A DNA stretch of 64,000 bases from Dyadobacter luteus (GTDB taxonomy: Bacteria > Bacteroidota > Bacteroidia > Cytophagales > Spirosomataceae): NCBI RefSeq assembly GCF_003383615.1, contig NZ_QNUL01000018.1, positions 79,264 to 143,263 on the forward strand, in the 5' to 3' direction. The notes beneath the pieces are model-generated. The model ran no database searches, was not told where the DNA came from, and was given only the letters and a program-made list of their open reading frames with translations. Positions 34,369-43,407 of this stretch are shown in pieces (position 1 is the first letter of the stretch; each line of letters starts with the position of its first letter). The translations under genes were made by a program, and so were the position numbers.

Positions 34369-34728
34369 ATGCAAATTCAATCACACGCTGTAAATGGAAT
34401 GCGGATCGCTGAGGTAGTAGCAGATGAAATTGTTATATCTGATGCCGAAACCGGTCTGGACTTAATGGGAAACCTCTACTATCAGAACTTCGACGCAATC
34501 ATTCTGCATGAGAAGAATATCACCCCCATCTTCTTTGATCTGAAAACAGGTATTGCCGGAGAAATTCTCCAGAAATTTTCCAACTATCGGATGCGCCTGG
34601 CGATTGTTGGGGATTTCGCGCCCTATCAGAGTAAAAGCATCCGCGATTTTATTTTTGAAAGCAATAAACAGGGACACATCAATTTTGTTGATTCCATTGA
34701 AGCAGCTTTGCAAAAACTAACTGCCTGA
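34369..34728 (+). CDS. DUF4180 domain protein
   Basis: 119 residues, the usual length of a DUF4180 protein. The family signature is visible along the whole protein: NLYYQNFDAIILHEKNITP, FFDLKTGIAGEILQKFSNYR and LAIVGDFAPYQSKSIRDFI, then FVDSIEAALQ. It has an alternating alpha/beta pattern and resembles a small STAS-like domain (my guess). Cytoplasmic. No function is known. Confidence 0.9.
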   Translation: MQIQSHAVNGMRIAEVVADEIVISDAETGLDLMGNLYYQNFDAIILHEKNITPIFFDLKTGIAGEILQKFSNYRMRLAIVGDFAPYQSKSIRDFIFESNKQGHINFVDSIEAALQKLTA

Positions 34729-34815
34729 TTCACGGTGCGCATACACTAATCAGACACACAGTCATCTTCACATAAAAGGATAAGCCATTTCATTTATAGA
34801 ATACAACCCATGTGA

Positions 34816-34825
34816 TGAACGTTCA
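34816..34825. promoter_or_regulatory. 10-bp palindrome upstream of the GTP cyclohydrolase II homologue
   Basis: tgaacgttca, a perfect palindrome about 105 nt before the ATG at 34932. Possible operator; a site this short can occur by chance. Confidence 0.25.
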
Positions 34826-34931
34826 CATTGAACACCATTTGCTTTCGACATACAAATTCGCAGTGCCTTGGTCACCAGTTGGAGCAGGTTAGGCCGATCA
34901 CAAAATTTTTTAAAAGATATAACGACACACC

Positions 34932-35513
34932 ATGATTATTAAGCTTGCAGAAGGATCACTAAAAACACTTTACGGGGAATTTAAAGAGGTGATGTATTAC
35001 GATGGCCAGACAGAAAGTTTTGCCCTTGTAATGGGTAATGTAGAAGGAGAAGAAGATGTCCTTTGCAGGGTACACTCGTCTTGTATTTTCGGGCATCATT
35101 TCAACAGCATAGAATGCGATTGCCGGGAACAGATGGCTATTTCTCAGCAACTTATACAGGAACAGGGAAAAGGTATCGTGATTTGGCTGGATCAGGAGGG
35201 AAAAGCCAACGGCCACTTTGCTTTACTAAAAAGTAAGGAGTTCAAAAAAGCAGGTATGACACAGGACGATGCCTATGAAGCGGCAGGTTTCGTGAAGGAT
35301 GCGCGTGACTATACCAAGGCAGCTGAAATTCTGAATGATCTTGGGGTTGCCTCAATCCGCATGCTCACCAATAACATCAAAAAAACTGCTACGCTAACCC
35401 AATACGGTATTAAGGTAACGGGCGTAAAAGCCATTATCATTGATGCCGGAGACAACGAAGAGCTGCGCAAATCCCTGGAAGAAAAGAAGGGTGACGGATA
35501 TGGTATTTCCTGA
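34932..35513 (+). CDS. Divergent GTP cyclohydrolase II-like protein
   Basis: 193 residues, same length as E. coli RibA. The zinc site is kept: RVHSSCIFGHHFNS and IECDC give C-x10-C-x-C. The nucleotide region DARDYTKAAEIL and the LTNNIKKTATLTQYGI motif also match RibA. But the substrate loop, normally YxRQEGRxIG, is here WLDQEGKANGH, so the Arg before QEG and the Arg after it are Asp and Lys. By eye the residue aligned with catalytic Tyr105 of E. coli is Lys. It is thus a member of the family with altered active-site residues; a different NTP or product is possible. No DHBP synthase or other rib genes are nearby. Confidence 0.8.
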   Translation: MIIKLAEGSLKTLYGEFKEVMYYDGQTESFALVMGNVEGEEDVLCRVHSSCIFGHHFNSIECDCREQMAISQQLIQEQGKGIVIWLDQEGKANGHFALLKSKEFKKAGMTQDDAYEAAGFVKDARDYTKAAEILNDLGVASIRMLTNNIKKTATLTQYGIKVTGVKAIIIDAGDNEELRKSLEEKKGDGYGIS

Positions 35514-35600
35514 CCTACGTTACCTCTACTATATCCGGCAGACAAGTAAAAGTATACCTTTGGCAAGCTTTTTACCACGAACACAACTCAGTTTAAACAA

Positions 35601-36515
35601 ATGAAAAAAATCGGAAGAACTTTTTCAATACTTACAGCAACACTGCTTTTACCTGTATTACTGTCTGCACAAATTATGGATTCAAAATCAATTGTAGCGC
35701 CGGGAGCCGAAGTTGAAAAACTGGGTGACGGGTATAAATTTACAGAAGGTCCTGTAGCCGATAAAAACGGCAATGTATTTTTTACAGATCAGCCTAACAA
35801 CAAGATCATCCGCTGGGACGCCGAGACCGGCAAATTCAGCACTTTTTCCGATCAGGCGGGGAGATCCAACGGTATGTATTTTGATAAAAAAGGAAATCTG
35901 GTTACCTGTGCCGATGAGGAAAATCAGGTATGGTCATTTGATAAAAAAGGAAAACCAACGGTGCTTGTTACCAAATTCGGCAATAAGCTACTGAACGGCC
36001 CGAACGACCTCTGGATTGATCCGAAAGGCGGTATCTACCTGACTGATCCATTATATAAACGTGATTACTGGAAGCGCGATCCGGCCATGCAGCAGGACGG
36101 CGAACATGTCTACTACCTGCAACCCGACGGCAAAACGCTGATCAGGGTTGATGATACCTTCAAAAAGCCCAACGGAATTATCGGCACGAAAGACGGAAAG
36201 AAACTTTTTGTGGCGGATATTGGCGGAAACAAAACCTATGTATTTGACATCGAAAAAGACGGCACACTGACAAACAAAAAGCTTTTTGTTGAAAAAGGAT
36301 CGGATGGAATGATACTGGATGAAGAAGGCAACCTGTACCTTACCGGAGACGGTGTGACAGTTTTTGATAAAACCGGAGAGAAAATCGCGCACTTCCCGAT
36401 ACATAAAGGCTGGACAGCCAATCTGTGTTTCGGTGGAAAAAACAATGATCTGCTTTTTATCACTGCTGAAACAGCGGTGTATGGCCTAAAAATGAAGGTA
36501 AAGGGAGTGAAGTAG
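35601..36515 (+). CDS. SMP-30/gluconolactonase family protein, secreted
   Basis: 304 residues, signal peptide ending near LLSAQ (about residue 24). The six-bladed beta-propeller of the SMP-30 family is seen in the repeated pattern EGPVADKNGNVFFTDQPNN, GRSNGMYFDKKGNLVTCA and LNGPNDLWIDPKGGIYLTDP. The metal-ligand Glu (in TEGP), Asn (in GPNDLW) and Asp (near FVADIG) are in place. These are calcium- or zinc-dependent lactonases that open sugar lactones. Probably periplasmic. It may act on lactones made by the oxidoreductases in the region, but that is speculative. Confidence 0.9.
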   Translation: MKKIGRTFSILTATLLLPVLLSAQIMDSKSIVAPGAEVEKLGDGYKFTEGPVADKNGNVFFTDQPNNKIIRWDAETGKFSTFSDQAGRSNGMYFDKKGNLVTCADEENQVWSFDKKGKPTVLVTKFGNKLLNGPNDLWIDPKGGIYLTDPLYKRDYWKRDPAMQQDGEHVYYLQPDGKTLIRVDDTFKKPNGIIGTKDGKKLFVADIGGNKTYVFDIEKDGTLTNKKLFVEKGSDGMILDEEGNLYLTGDGVTVFDKTGEKIAHFPIHKGWTANLCFGGKNNDLLFITAETAVYGLKMKVKGVK

Positions 36516-36555
36516 TTAAAAGCTCTATTTTCCAAAAACTTTATATAGCCTGTTC

Positions 36556-36864
36556 AATTCCTCCGGAGTTGGGAAATCTTTGTCGCCAATAGCCCCGGAC
36601 TTCATCCGGGGCTATTCATATTTGATCTCTCCGAGATCCTTCCGCGAGAAACCCATACGCTTCGCACAACTGCCCAACGACAAAATTCCAGCTAATTTTC
36701 AAGCTTCATGGCGCCGGACAAAACCCAGTGAAGTGACGAAGATTTCATTCAAGACAAACATTCCTGCCAATAACAGAATCCCGGCGGGATTCAACTTGCA
36801 TAACGCCGGGTGAAACCCGGGGAGTCACAAACTCATAGTGCAACTGCAACCCAGTAAGGGTTGA
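36556..36864. repeat. Composite hairpin-rich intergenic repeat
   Basis: Five or more hairpins in about 300 bp: agccccgga/tccggggct (36591-36613), gatctc/gagatc (36624-36638), aatcccg/cgggatt (36777-36791), ccgggt/acccgg (36806-36820) and caaccc/gggttg (36847-36863). The block starts with ctccggag (36561). A 77-codon frame across it is a by-product of the repeat. It lies between the SMP-30 and the M3 peptidase genes. The region from 36864 to 36979 holds nothing recognisable. Confidence 0.75.
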
Positions 36865-36979
36865 ACAATACTTCGCCTGCAAACTTTCGGATTGCAACTG
36901 ACCTTTCAATCATTAAATTGCGTTCTTAAAATCCTCATCTGTTTGATGAGCAGTAAAGAATCAATTACTATATATCAGC

Positions 36980-39043
36980 ATGACATCACCTGATAACAAC
37001 ACTAAAAACCCGCTTCTTAGTCCATTCGCTGAAACACCCTTTCAGGTTCCTCCATTTGATAAAATCCGGACGGAACATTTTATGCCGGCATTTGAAAAAG
37101 GCATGAAAGAACAAAGTGATCGCATTGCTGCGATTTATCTGCAACGCTCCGCCCCGGTTTTCGAAAACACAATTATTCCTCTGGAAAATGCCGGAGCATT
37201 GCTAAACAGAATTTGCAGTGTTTTTTTCAATCTTAATTCCGCCAATACATCACCTGATATCGAGCAAATCGCTCAGGAAATAGCCCCTCGTCTTTCCCAA
37301 CACGGCGACGATATTTACATGAATCAGGATTTGTTTCATCGTGTCAAAACAGTGTTCGACCAACAGGATCAGCACGCATTGACCGGTGAACAAAAACGCT
37401 TGCTTGACGATACCTACAAATCATTTATCAGAAGTGGTGCCAATCTTGATGAAGAGCAACAACTTCGGATGCGGGAAATCAACCAGCAACTTTCTATAGC
37501 TACTGTAAAATTCGGCCAAAATCTGCTTGCTGAAACGAACCGCTATGAACTGATTATTGACAATAAAGCGGATTTGACCGGGCTTCCTGCTTCATTAATT
37601 TCATCTGCAAGCCAGTCGGCGAAAGACAATGGACACGAGGGTAAATGGCGTTTTACTTTACACAATCCAAGTGTCATGCCGTTTCTTGAATTTGCAGAAA
37701 ATCGCACACTTCGCGAACAGATTTACAAGGCATATATAAACCGAGCCAATCAGGGCGATGAGTCGGACAACAACAGTATTGTACAAAAAATTGTAACGCT
37801 TCGTGCGGAAAGAGCAGCACTTCTGGGTTACACATCTCATGCTGATTATGTATTGGAAAACAGTATGGCTAAAAATCCGCAACGGGTATATGAGCTGTTG
37901 GATCAACTATGGGAAGCTGCCCTGCCTATTGCCAAACGCGAGCAATCTGAAATGGAAGTATTGATGAATAGTGAGGGAGGAAACAGCACTTTGCAAGCAT
38001 GGGACTGGTTTTACTATGCCGACAAAGTACGTAAAGCCAAATACAACTATGATTCAGAAGCACTGAAGCCTTACTTCAAATTGGAGAATGTCCGAGATGG
38101 TATTTTCGCAGTAGCTCAAAAACTGTATGGCATTACTTTCTCTGCGATTACCGATATTCCGGCTTATCACGAGGATGTTGTCGGTTATGAAGTAAAAGAA
38201 GGGGACGGTTCGCATACCGGTGTTTTGTACCTTGATTATTTCACCAGAAAATCAAAAAGAGGAGGAGCCTGGATGACCTCCTACCGCAGACAATCCAGCC
38301 AGGATGGTCAAAGAATATCACCTGTCATTTCCATTGTATGTAACTTCCCGAAACCAGTAGATTCGCAACCGGTGCTACTCACTCCGGACGAGGTGGAAAC
38401 CTTCTTCCACGAGTTTGGGCATGCATTACACGGATTACTTTCAAACGTCACCTATGAATCTCAGGCGGGTACGGCTGTACCTCGCGATTTTGTGGAGTTA
38501 CCATCGCAAATTATGGAGCACTGGGCGTTTGAGCCTGATGCCTTAAAGTTATATGCCAAACATTTCCAATCCGGAGAGATTATTCCAGCAGAACTCGTAA
38601 CGAAAATGAAGGAAGCCTCGAAATTCAATCAGGGATTCGGTACAGTAGAATACCTAGCAGCTTCTCTGCTGGATATGAGTTACCATACACTTAAGTCAGG
38701 CGAGACTGTGCAACCGGATGTGTTCGAGAAAGAGCAAATGGAAAAAATAGGACTGATCAGCCAGATCGCCCCACGTTACAGGAGCACCTATTTCCAGCAT
38801 ATTTTTTCAGGAGGCTATTCAGCAGGTTATTACAGCTACATATGGTCCGAAGTGCTGGACAGCGACGGCTTTGCCGCTTTTCTGGAAAAAGGAAATATTT
38901 TCGATCAGGAAACTGCCACCTCATTCCGTAAAAATATCCTGGAAAAGGGTGATACAGAGGATCCCATGACTTTGTACAAAGCTTTCAGAGGAAGAGAGCC
39001 GGAAGTTAGTTACCTGCTTAAAAACCGGGGGCTCGACGAATAA
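36980..39043 (+). CDS. M3 family metallopeptidase (peptidyl-dipeptidase Dcp/oligopeptidase A type)
   Basis: 687 residues, full length. The zinc site is ETFFHEFGHALHGLL (HExxH) with the third ligand Glu in the next helix (VELPSQIMEHW). The C-terminal GYSAGYYSYIWSEVLDSDGF is the typical M3 substrate-binding segment with conserved Tyr and His/Tyr residues. No signal peptide, so it is expected in the cytoplasm, where it degrades short peptides. Terminator follows at 39052. Dcp versus oligopeptidase A cannot be decided by eye. Confidence 0.95.
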   Translation: MTSPDNNTKNPLLSPFAETPFQVPPFDKIRTEHFMPAFEKGMKEQSDRIAAIYLQRSAPVFENTIIPLENAGALLNRICSVFFNLNSANTSPDIEQIAQEIAPRLSQHGDDIYMNQDLFHRVKTVFDQQDQHALTGEQKRLLDDTYKSFIRSGANLDEEQQLRMREINQQLSIATVKFGQNLLAETNRYELIIDNKADLTGLPASLISSASQSAKDNGHEGKWRFTLHNPSVMPFLEFAENRTLREQIYKAYINRANQGDESDNNSIVQKIVTLRAERAALLGYTSHADYVLENSMAKNPQRVYELLDQLWEAALPIAKREQSEMEVLMNSEGGNSTLQAWDWFYYADKVRKAKYNYDSEALKPYFKLENVRDGIFAVAQKLYGITFSAITDIPAYHEDVVGYEVKEGDGSHTGVLYLDYFTRKSKRGGAWMTSYRRQSSQDGQRISPVISIVCNFPKPVDSQPVLLTPDEVETFFHEFGHALHGLLSNVTYESQAGTAVPRDFVELPSQIMEHWAFEPDALKLYAKHFQSGEIIPAELVTKMKEASKFNQGFGTVEYLAASLLDMSYHTLKSGETVQPDVFEKEQMEKIGLISQIAPRYRSTYFQHIFSGGYSAGYYSYIWSEVLDSDGFAAFLEKGNIFDQETATSFRKNILEKGDTEDPMTLYKAFRGREPEVSYLLKNRGLDE

Positions 39044-39051
39044 AAGAGAGC

Positions 39052-39089
39052 ATCTGAGTGGCATGAAATGTGCCGCTCAGATTGTTTTT
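39052..39089 (+). terminator. Terminator after the M3 peptidase gene
   Basis: Stem atctgagtggca/tgccgctcagat with one G-T pair and a short loop, then a T run. Confidence 0.85.
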
Positions 39090-39184
39090 ATAAAAACTGA
39101 TCATTTTCTCACTACGACTCGTATATTTAGTCCATACTTACCCCCTCCCTCTATCGTTAGTGAACTATAAGTAACAAGCTTCGT

Positions 39185-41578
39185 ATGCATCTGGTTTTTA
39201 CCTTGTTTCTTCTGTTGTTGTCACTTTGCGTTTCCGGGCAGGATCGTGTTACCATCAGCGGCTATGTGAAAGAAGCAGGTAGTGAAGAACAATTGCCAGG
39301 TGTGAATGTTTTCATTCCCGACACTCCGTTCGGAGCTGTTACCAATACCTACGGATTTTACTCACTTACGATCCCCAAATCAGATTCTGTCACCATTTCC
39401 TTTTCCTTTGTCGGATATGATCGGGTGGAAAAGCGTATCATACTGGATAAAAATAAACAGATTGATGTCTTTCTGCCAGCGGTTACCCAGCTTGACGAAG
39501 TTACAGTTTCTGCACGTAGGGAGGAGGACTATGTAAGCAGGAGTGCTCAGATGAGCCAGATTGAAATACCGATATCCCAGATCAAAAAAGTACCGGCATT
39601 TTTTGGTGAAAAGGACGTATTGAAAGTACTGCAACTCATGCCAGGTGTACAAAAAGGAACCGAAGGACAAACTGGTCTCTACGTACGAGGCGGTGGTCCG
39701 GATCAAAACCTCATTATCCTCGACGATGCTGTTGTTTACAATGCCAATCACCTTTTTGGCTTTTTCTCCATTTTCAATAGTGATGCACTCAAAAGTGTGG
39801 AATTGACCAAAGGTGGCTTTCCTGCCCGATTCGGAGGAAGATTGTCTTCTGTGCTGGAGATGAATATGAAAGAAGGTGCGAAGGATAAGCTTCATGGCGA
39901 AGGGGGAATCGGACTCATTTCTTCCCGACTTACACTGGAAGGGCCTGTTTCCAAAAAATCTTCTTTCCTGATTTCAGGCAGACGGACCTATATTGACTTA
40001 CTCGCAAAACCACTCATTGCACAACAACAGCGTGGAGACGACAGTCAGGTACGGCCAGGTTACTATTTTTATGATCTGAATGCCAAGATGAACTATGATC
40101 TCAGCTATAAAGACAAGCTTTACATCAGTGGCTACTTTGGGAGAGATAAGTTTTATGCCGATGAAACCAGCTCCACATCAAAATCCAAAGCGGGGCTGGA
40201 CTGGGGAAATGCGACTGCTACGCTCAGATGGAATCACCTGCTCAATCAAAAGCTCTTTGTCAATACATCGTTTATTTTCAGCAATTTCAATTTCGGAGTA
40301 AACAGCTATTCAAACGAAGACGGCGGAAATGATGAGTTCAGTCTTCAGTATACTTCCCGAATCCGTGACCTGGGCATTAAAACAGACTTTGATTATTTCC
40401 CTTCTCCGAAACATACCGTCAAATTCGGTGCACAAGCCACATTTCACAGATTTATACCTTCTGCTCTGGCCGTTGAAGGATCTTTTATTGGCAACCCCAT
40501 AGAGACTTCTGTGGAAGCTGTAAACACAATCGAAAGCGGGGTTTACATTGAAGACACCTGGCAGGCACTTGATGCACTGAAAATGAATGCCGGCTTCAGG
40601 CTCAGCTCATTTCAAACCAAAACTAAAAACTATGTACTGCCCGAACCACGTTTTTCGGCAGCCTTACGTCTTGCGCGCGATTTCTCCTTCAAAGCTTCGT
40701 ATGCACAAATGAACCAGTATGTACATTTACTTTCCAATACAGGACTGGGCTTACCTACCGACCTGTGGGTACCAACCACGGATAAAGTGAAACCGCAGCA
40801 CTCACGACAAATTGCTGCTGGATTTGCAAAAGATATTACAAAACCAGCCCTTACACTCACACTGGAAGGTTATTATAAAGTGATGGATAACATCATCAAT
40901 TACAAAGAAGGCTCTTCGTTTTTGAGTATTACCGGAGAAAATGCCAATGAACTCAGCTGGGAGGATAATATTACTGCCGGGCGCGGATGGTCGTACGGGA
41001 CAGAGTTATTACTGCAAAAAAAGGCCGGCAAACTGTCGGGTTGGATTGGTTACACCCTGTCGTGGACTAAATGGCAGTTTCCCGAGCTGAACTTCGGAAA
41101 AACTTTCTATCCCCGCTATGATCGTCGGCACGATCTCTCTGTGGTTGGAATTTACGAACTAACCAAACGCATTACCTTGTCTGCAACCTGGGTATACGGA
41201 ACTGGAAATGCGCTTACGCTACCGGTTGCCCGGTTTACAGGAGTAAGTGACAATTTCTATTCAGTGGCCAACAATGGGAAGGTTTACACTTCCTGGTATG
41301 GCGCCAGAGTGAGTGAATATGGCGAAAAAAACAGTTTCCGAGCTGAGCCATTTCATCGTATGGATATAGCTATACAGCTGCGCAAGAAGAAAAGAAGGCA
41401 TGAACGCACCTGGGAATTTGGTATCTACAATGTGTATAACAGGCGTAATCCTTTTTTTTACGATATATCAGAGGAGACAAAAACGAACAGTAATAACAAT
41501 ACCACAGTAAGCAACACGCTTAAGCGCTATTCGTTATTTCCGTTCCTTCCTTCTTTCAGCTATAATTTCAAATTCTGA
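39185..41578 (+). CDS. TonB-dependent receptor with carboxypeptidase-D-like N-domain
   Basis: 797 residues with a signal peptide (LFLLLLSLCVSG). Residues about 22-110 are a CarboxypepD_reg-like beta-sandwich (GYVKEAGSEEQLPGVNVFIP), then the plug domain (VLKVLQLMPGVQKGTEGQ, GLYVRGGGPDQNLIILDD) and a 22-strand barrel ending FLPSFSYNFKF, with a terminal Phe. It is the SusC-like layout of the receptor class that is paired with DUF4249 lipoproteins; the partner follows at 41590. Outer membrane; imports a substrate with energy from TonB. Substrate unknown. Confidence 0.93.
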   Translation: MHLVFTLFLLLLSLCVSGQDRVTISGYVKEAGSEEQLPGVNVFIPDTPFGAVTNTYGFYSLTIPKSDSVTISFSFVGYDRVEKRIILDKNKQIDVFLPAVTQLDEVTVSARREEDYVSRSAQMSQIEIPISQIKKVPAFFGEKDVLKVLQLMPGVQKGTEGQTGLYVRGGGPDQNLIILDDAVVYNANHLFGFFSIFNSDALKSVELTKGGFPARFGGRLSSVLEMNMKEGAKDKLHGEGGIGLISSRLTLEGPVSKKSSFLISGRRTYIDLLAKPLIAQQQRGDDSQVRPGYYFYDLNAKMNYDLSYKDKLYISGYFGRDKFYADETSSTSKSKAGLDWGNATATLRWNHLLNQKLFVNTSFIFSNFNFGVNSYSNEDGGNDEFSLQYTSRIRDLGIKTDFDYFPSPKHTVKFGAQATFHRFIPSALAVEGSFIGNPIETSVEAVNTIESGVYIEDTWQALDALKMNAGFRLSSFQTKTKNYVLPEPRFSAALRLARDFSFKASYAQMNQYVHLLSNTGLGLPTDLWVPTTDKVKPQHSRQIAAGFAKDITKPALTLTLEGYYKVMDNIINYKEGSSFLSITGENANELSWEDNITAGRGWSYGTELLLQKKAGKLSGWIGYTLSWTKWQFPELNFGKTFYPRYDRRHDLSVVGIYELTKRITLSATWVYGTGNALTLPVARFTGVSDNFYSVANNGKVYTSWYGARVSEYGEKNSFRAEPFHRMDIAIQLRKKKRRHERTWEFGIYNVYNRRNPFFYDISEETKTNSNNNTTVSNTLKRYSLFPFLPSFSYNFKF

Positions 41579-41589
41579 AGCTTTGGCTT

Positions 41590-42543
41590 ATGAAAAATCA
41601 TCACCTATTCATACTGCTTTTTGTACTACTGCTCTCTGCGTGCGAGTCGCTGGTGACAGACGTAAGCCCCGACAAACTACCTGATATCGAGTCAAAGCTG
41701 GTTGTGCAGTCATTTATTTCCCCGCAAAACAATAGAATTACCGTTGTCGTAACTGAGTCGATTCCACTGTTTGGGGAGTCGAGCGTGAACATGAACATCA
41801 TTAAAAATGCATCGGTAAAAATTTCTGATGGAACGAAGGAGGTAAGCATGACGTACGATTCCACAGGCTCATCCTACAGTATTGATCGCTCACGGATGAC
41901 TATCTCAGCAGGTAAAACATATCAGTTACTGGTGAGCGACGGAACAAGAAGTGTGAAGTCGAGCTGTACAGTACCAATTGGAAATGTTGTGATCAAAACC
42001 CACGATATTGACACCGTGTTCTCTTCCAATTCCTATCATCCTGATACAGCCATCACCGTAAAAATGACATGGGAAGATATCAAGGGAGCGACCAATTTTT
42101 ATCGGGCAAGAGCATTTCTCGAACTGGAGTATACAATTCTTGAAGGAACAAATCCTGAAAATTATAAGGAACGTCGTGTCAGAAATCGCTTCAATGTAGA
42201 CTGGGACCGGGACGCTGTCAGGAACGATTTCCAGAACGACGTCAATCGCGATGGTGAAATTTTTAATTCTCCAATCGGCAGATTCAACCTACCTGCCCCG
42301 TTTGTTTACTCGCTTCCGGATGGTACTCTCCACACTTTGTATCCCCGTAGCAGAATTATTTCATTGACATTTCAGGTGGATCATACGGATGAGGACTATT
42401 TCAAATATCACCGATCCCTACAGCTACGCAATACCGACAACCCTTTTTCAGAGCCCGCGCTGATCTACTCTAACATTACCGGGGGACTGGGATGCTATGC
42501 AGCCTATAACTCAACCTTCTTTGTATATCGTCCCAACAGATAG
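41590..42543 (+). CDS. DUF4249 lipoprotein, partner of the TonB receptor
   Basis: 317 residues. The signal peptide LFILLFVLLLSACES has the lipobox LSAC, giving a lipid-anchored Cys. The body KLPDIESKLVVQSFISPQNN matches DUF4249, the partner lipoprotein of a class of TonB receptors in Bacteroidota, with the role comparable to that of SusD. The start is 11 nt after the receptor stop, so translation is probably coupled. It sits on the cell surface or in the outer membrane; substrate unknown. Confidence 0.9.
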   Translation: MKNHHLFILLFVLLLSACESLVTDVSPDKLPDIESKLVVQSFISPQNNRITVVVTESIPLFGESSVNMNIIKNASVKISDGTKEVSMTYDSTGSSYSIDRSRMTISAGKTYQLLVSDGTRSVKSSCTVPIGNVVIKTHDIDTVFSSNSYHPDTAITVKMTWEDIKGATNFYRARAFLELEYTILEGTNPENYKERRVRNRFNVDWDRDAVRNDFQNDVNRDGEIFNSPIGRFNLPAPFVYSLPDGTLHTLYPRSRIISLTFQVDHTDEDYFKYHRSLQLRNTDNPFSEPALIYSNITGGLGCYAAYNSTFFVYRPNR

Positions 42544-42873
42544 AATTACTTTGACCTCCTCATTTTTTGACATTTTGAGGTTAAATCACCTCATATGTGC
42601 TTACTAAATCATACTGTTCAGATCTAAAAAAAGTGGAAGAAATCGGGCGGACACATGTGTATTTACCCCTCAGAATCAGCCTTTCTAAAGCCGGAAATCC
42701 CGGGAAAAAGTAACATATTGAGATTTACACTCCTATTTGACCGGACAGATCATCTGTATGATTTAAGCATACCGAAACTACTTTTTGCAACGGCATAGTT
42801 TTTTAAAACATGAGAGGCAAAGAGCAAAGTAATTATGTATTGCTCTTACCCGAAACCTTTAAAATATACGGCT
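42544..42873. other. Intergenic gap between the DUF4249 and next gene
   Basis: Contains a weak inverted repeat cctca/tgagg near 42561-42583 with a T-rich loop, which could end the DUF4249 transcript. Apart from this I see no gene and no clear promoter. Confidence 0.5.
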
Positions 42874-43281
42874 ATGAACTTACATGAAAATGATATGTCG
42901 CAGGAAAAAAATAGTAATCCCGAACACCAGGATACTAATGAGCCGGATACACTGATCGAGAGACTGGAAGACCTGAAAGAAAGAGGATATACCTATGATT
43001 TTAATTTAACGGCTCACGCACTGGAGTTGCATAAGGATGATGGGATACGATTGACCTTGTCACCGGAAGATTTTAATATAGTGGAGTTTTTCAGATTTGA
43101 AGGCATGTCCAATCCATCGGATACTTCTATTTTATACGCTATTGAATCAGGTGATGGGCTAAAAGGCACATTGGTGAGCAGCTACGGCGTTTATGCAGAT
43201 GCCATGTCCAACGAGATGATCAAAAAACTGGATACACGGAGCTCATTGATTGTCCACTCTGATGATGATCAGGCACACTAA
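42874..43281 (+). CDS. Small protein of the family mis-named phosphoribosylpyrophosphate synthetase
   Basis: 135 residues from the ATG at 42874; upstream in-frame ATG 42835 and a later ATG 42895 are alternatives that cannot be settled. The core RLEDLKERGYTYDFNLTAHALELHKD, SPEDFNIVEFFRFEGMSNP and TSILYAIESGDGLKGTLVSSYGVYAD is a well-conserved small Bacteroidota family (about 100-120 residues). Many database entries call it phosphoribosylpyrophosphate synthetase, but none of the motifs of PRPP synthetase are there. Function unknown. Terminator follows at 43338. Confidence 0.8.
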   Translation: MNLHENDMSQEKNSNPEHQDTNEPDTLIERLEDLKERGYTYDFNLTAHALELHKDDGIRLTLSPEDFNIVEFFRFEGMSNPSDTSILYAIESGDGLKGTLVSSYGVYADAMSNEMIKKLDTRSSLIVHSDDDQAH

Positions 43282-43337
43282 TTGATGACTTATAAAACTT
43301 AATACAAAACACTTCGCATAGACTAAATACCTCGAAA

Positions 43338-43377
43338 ATGTTACCCCACTTACCAAAGCCGGGTAACATTTTTTTTT
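43338..43377 (+). terminator. Terminator after the small protein gene
   Basis: Perfect 9-bp stem atgttaccc/gggtaacat with a 14-nt loop, then nine T. Confidence 0.93.
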
Positions 43378-43407
43378 AAGAATTACGGGCTTTTATGTAC
43401 CAGTGCC

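Noticed and set aside
36580..36813. 77-codon plus-strand frame
   Set aside because: It runs across several hairpins of an intergenic repeat and has no domain, signal or coding pattern; a by-product of the repeat.
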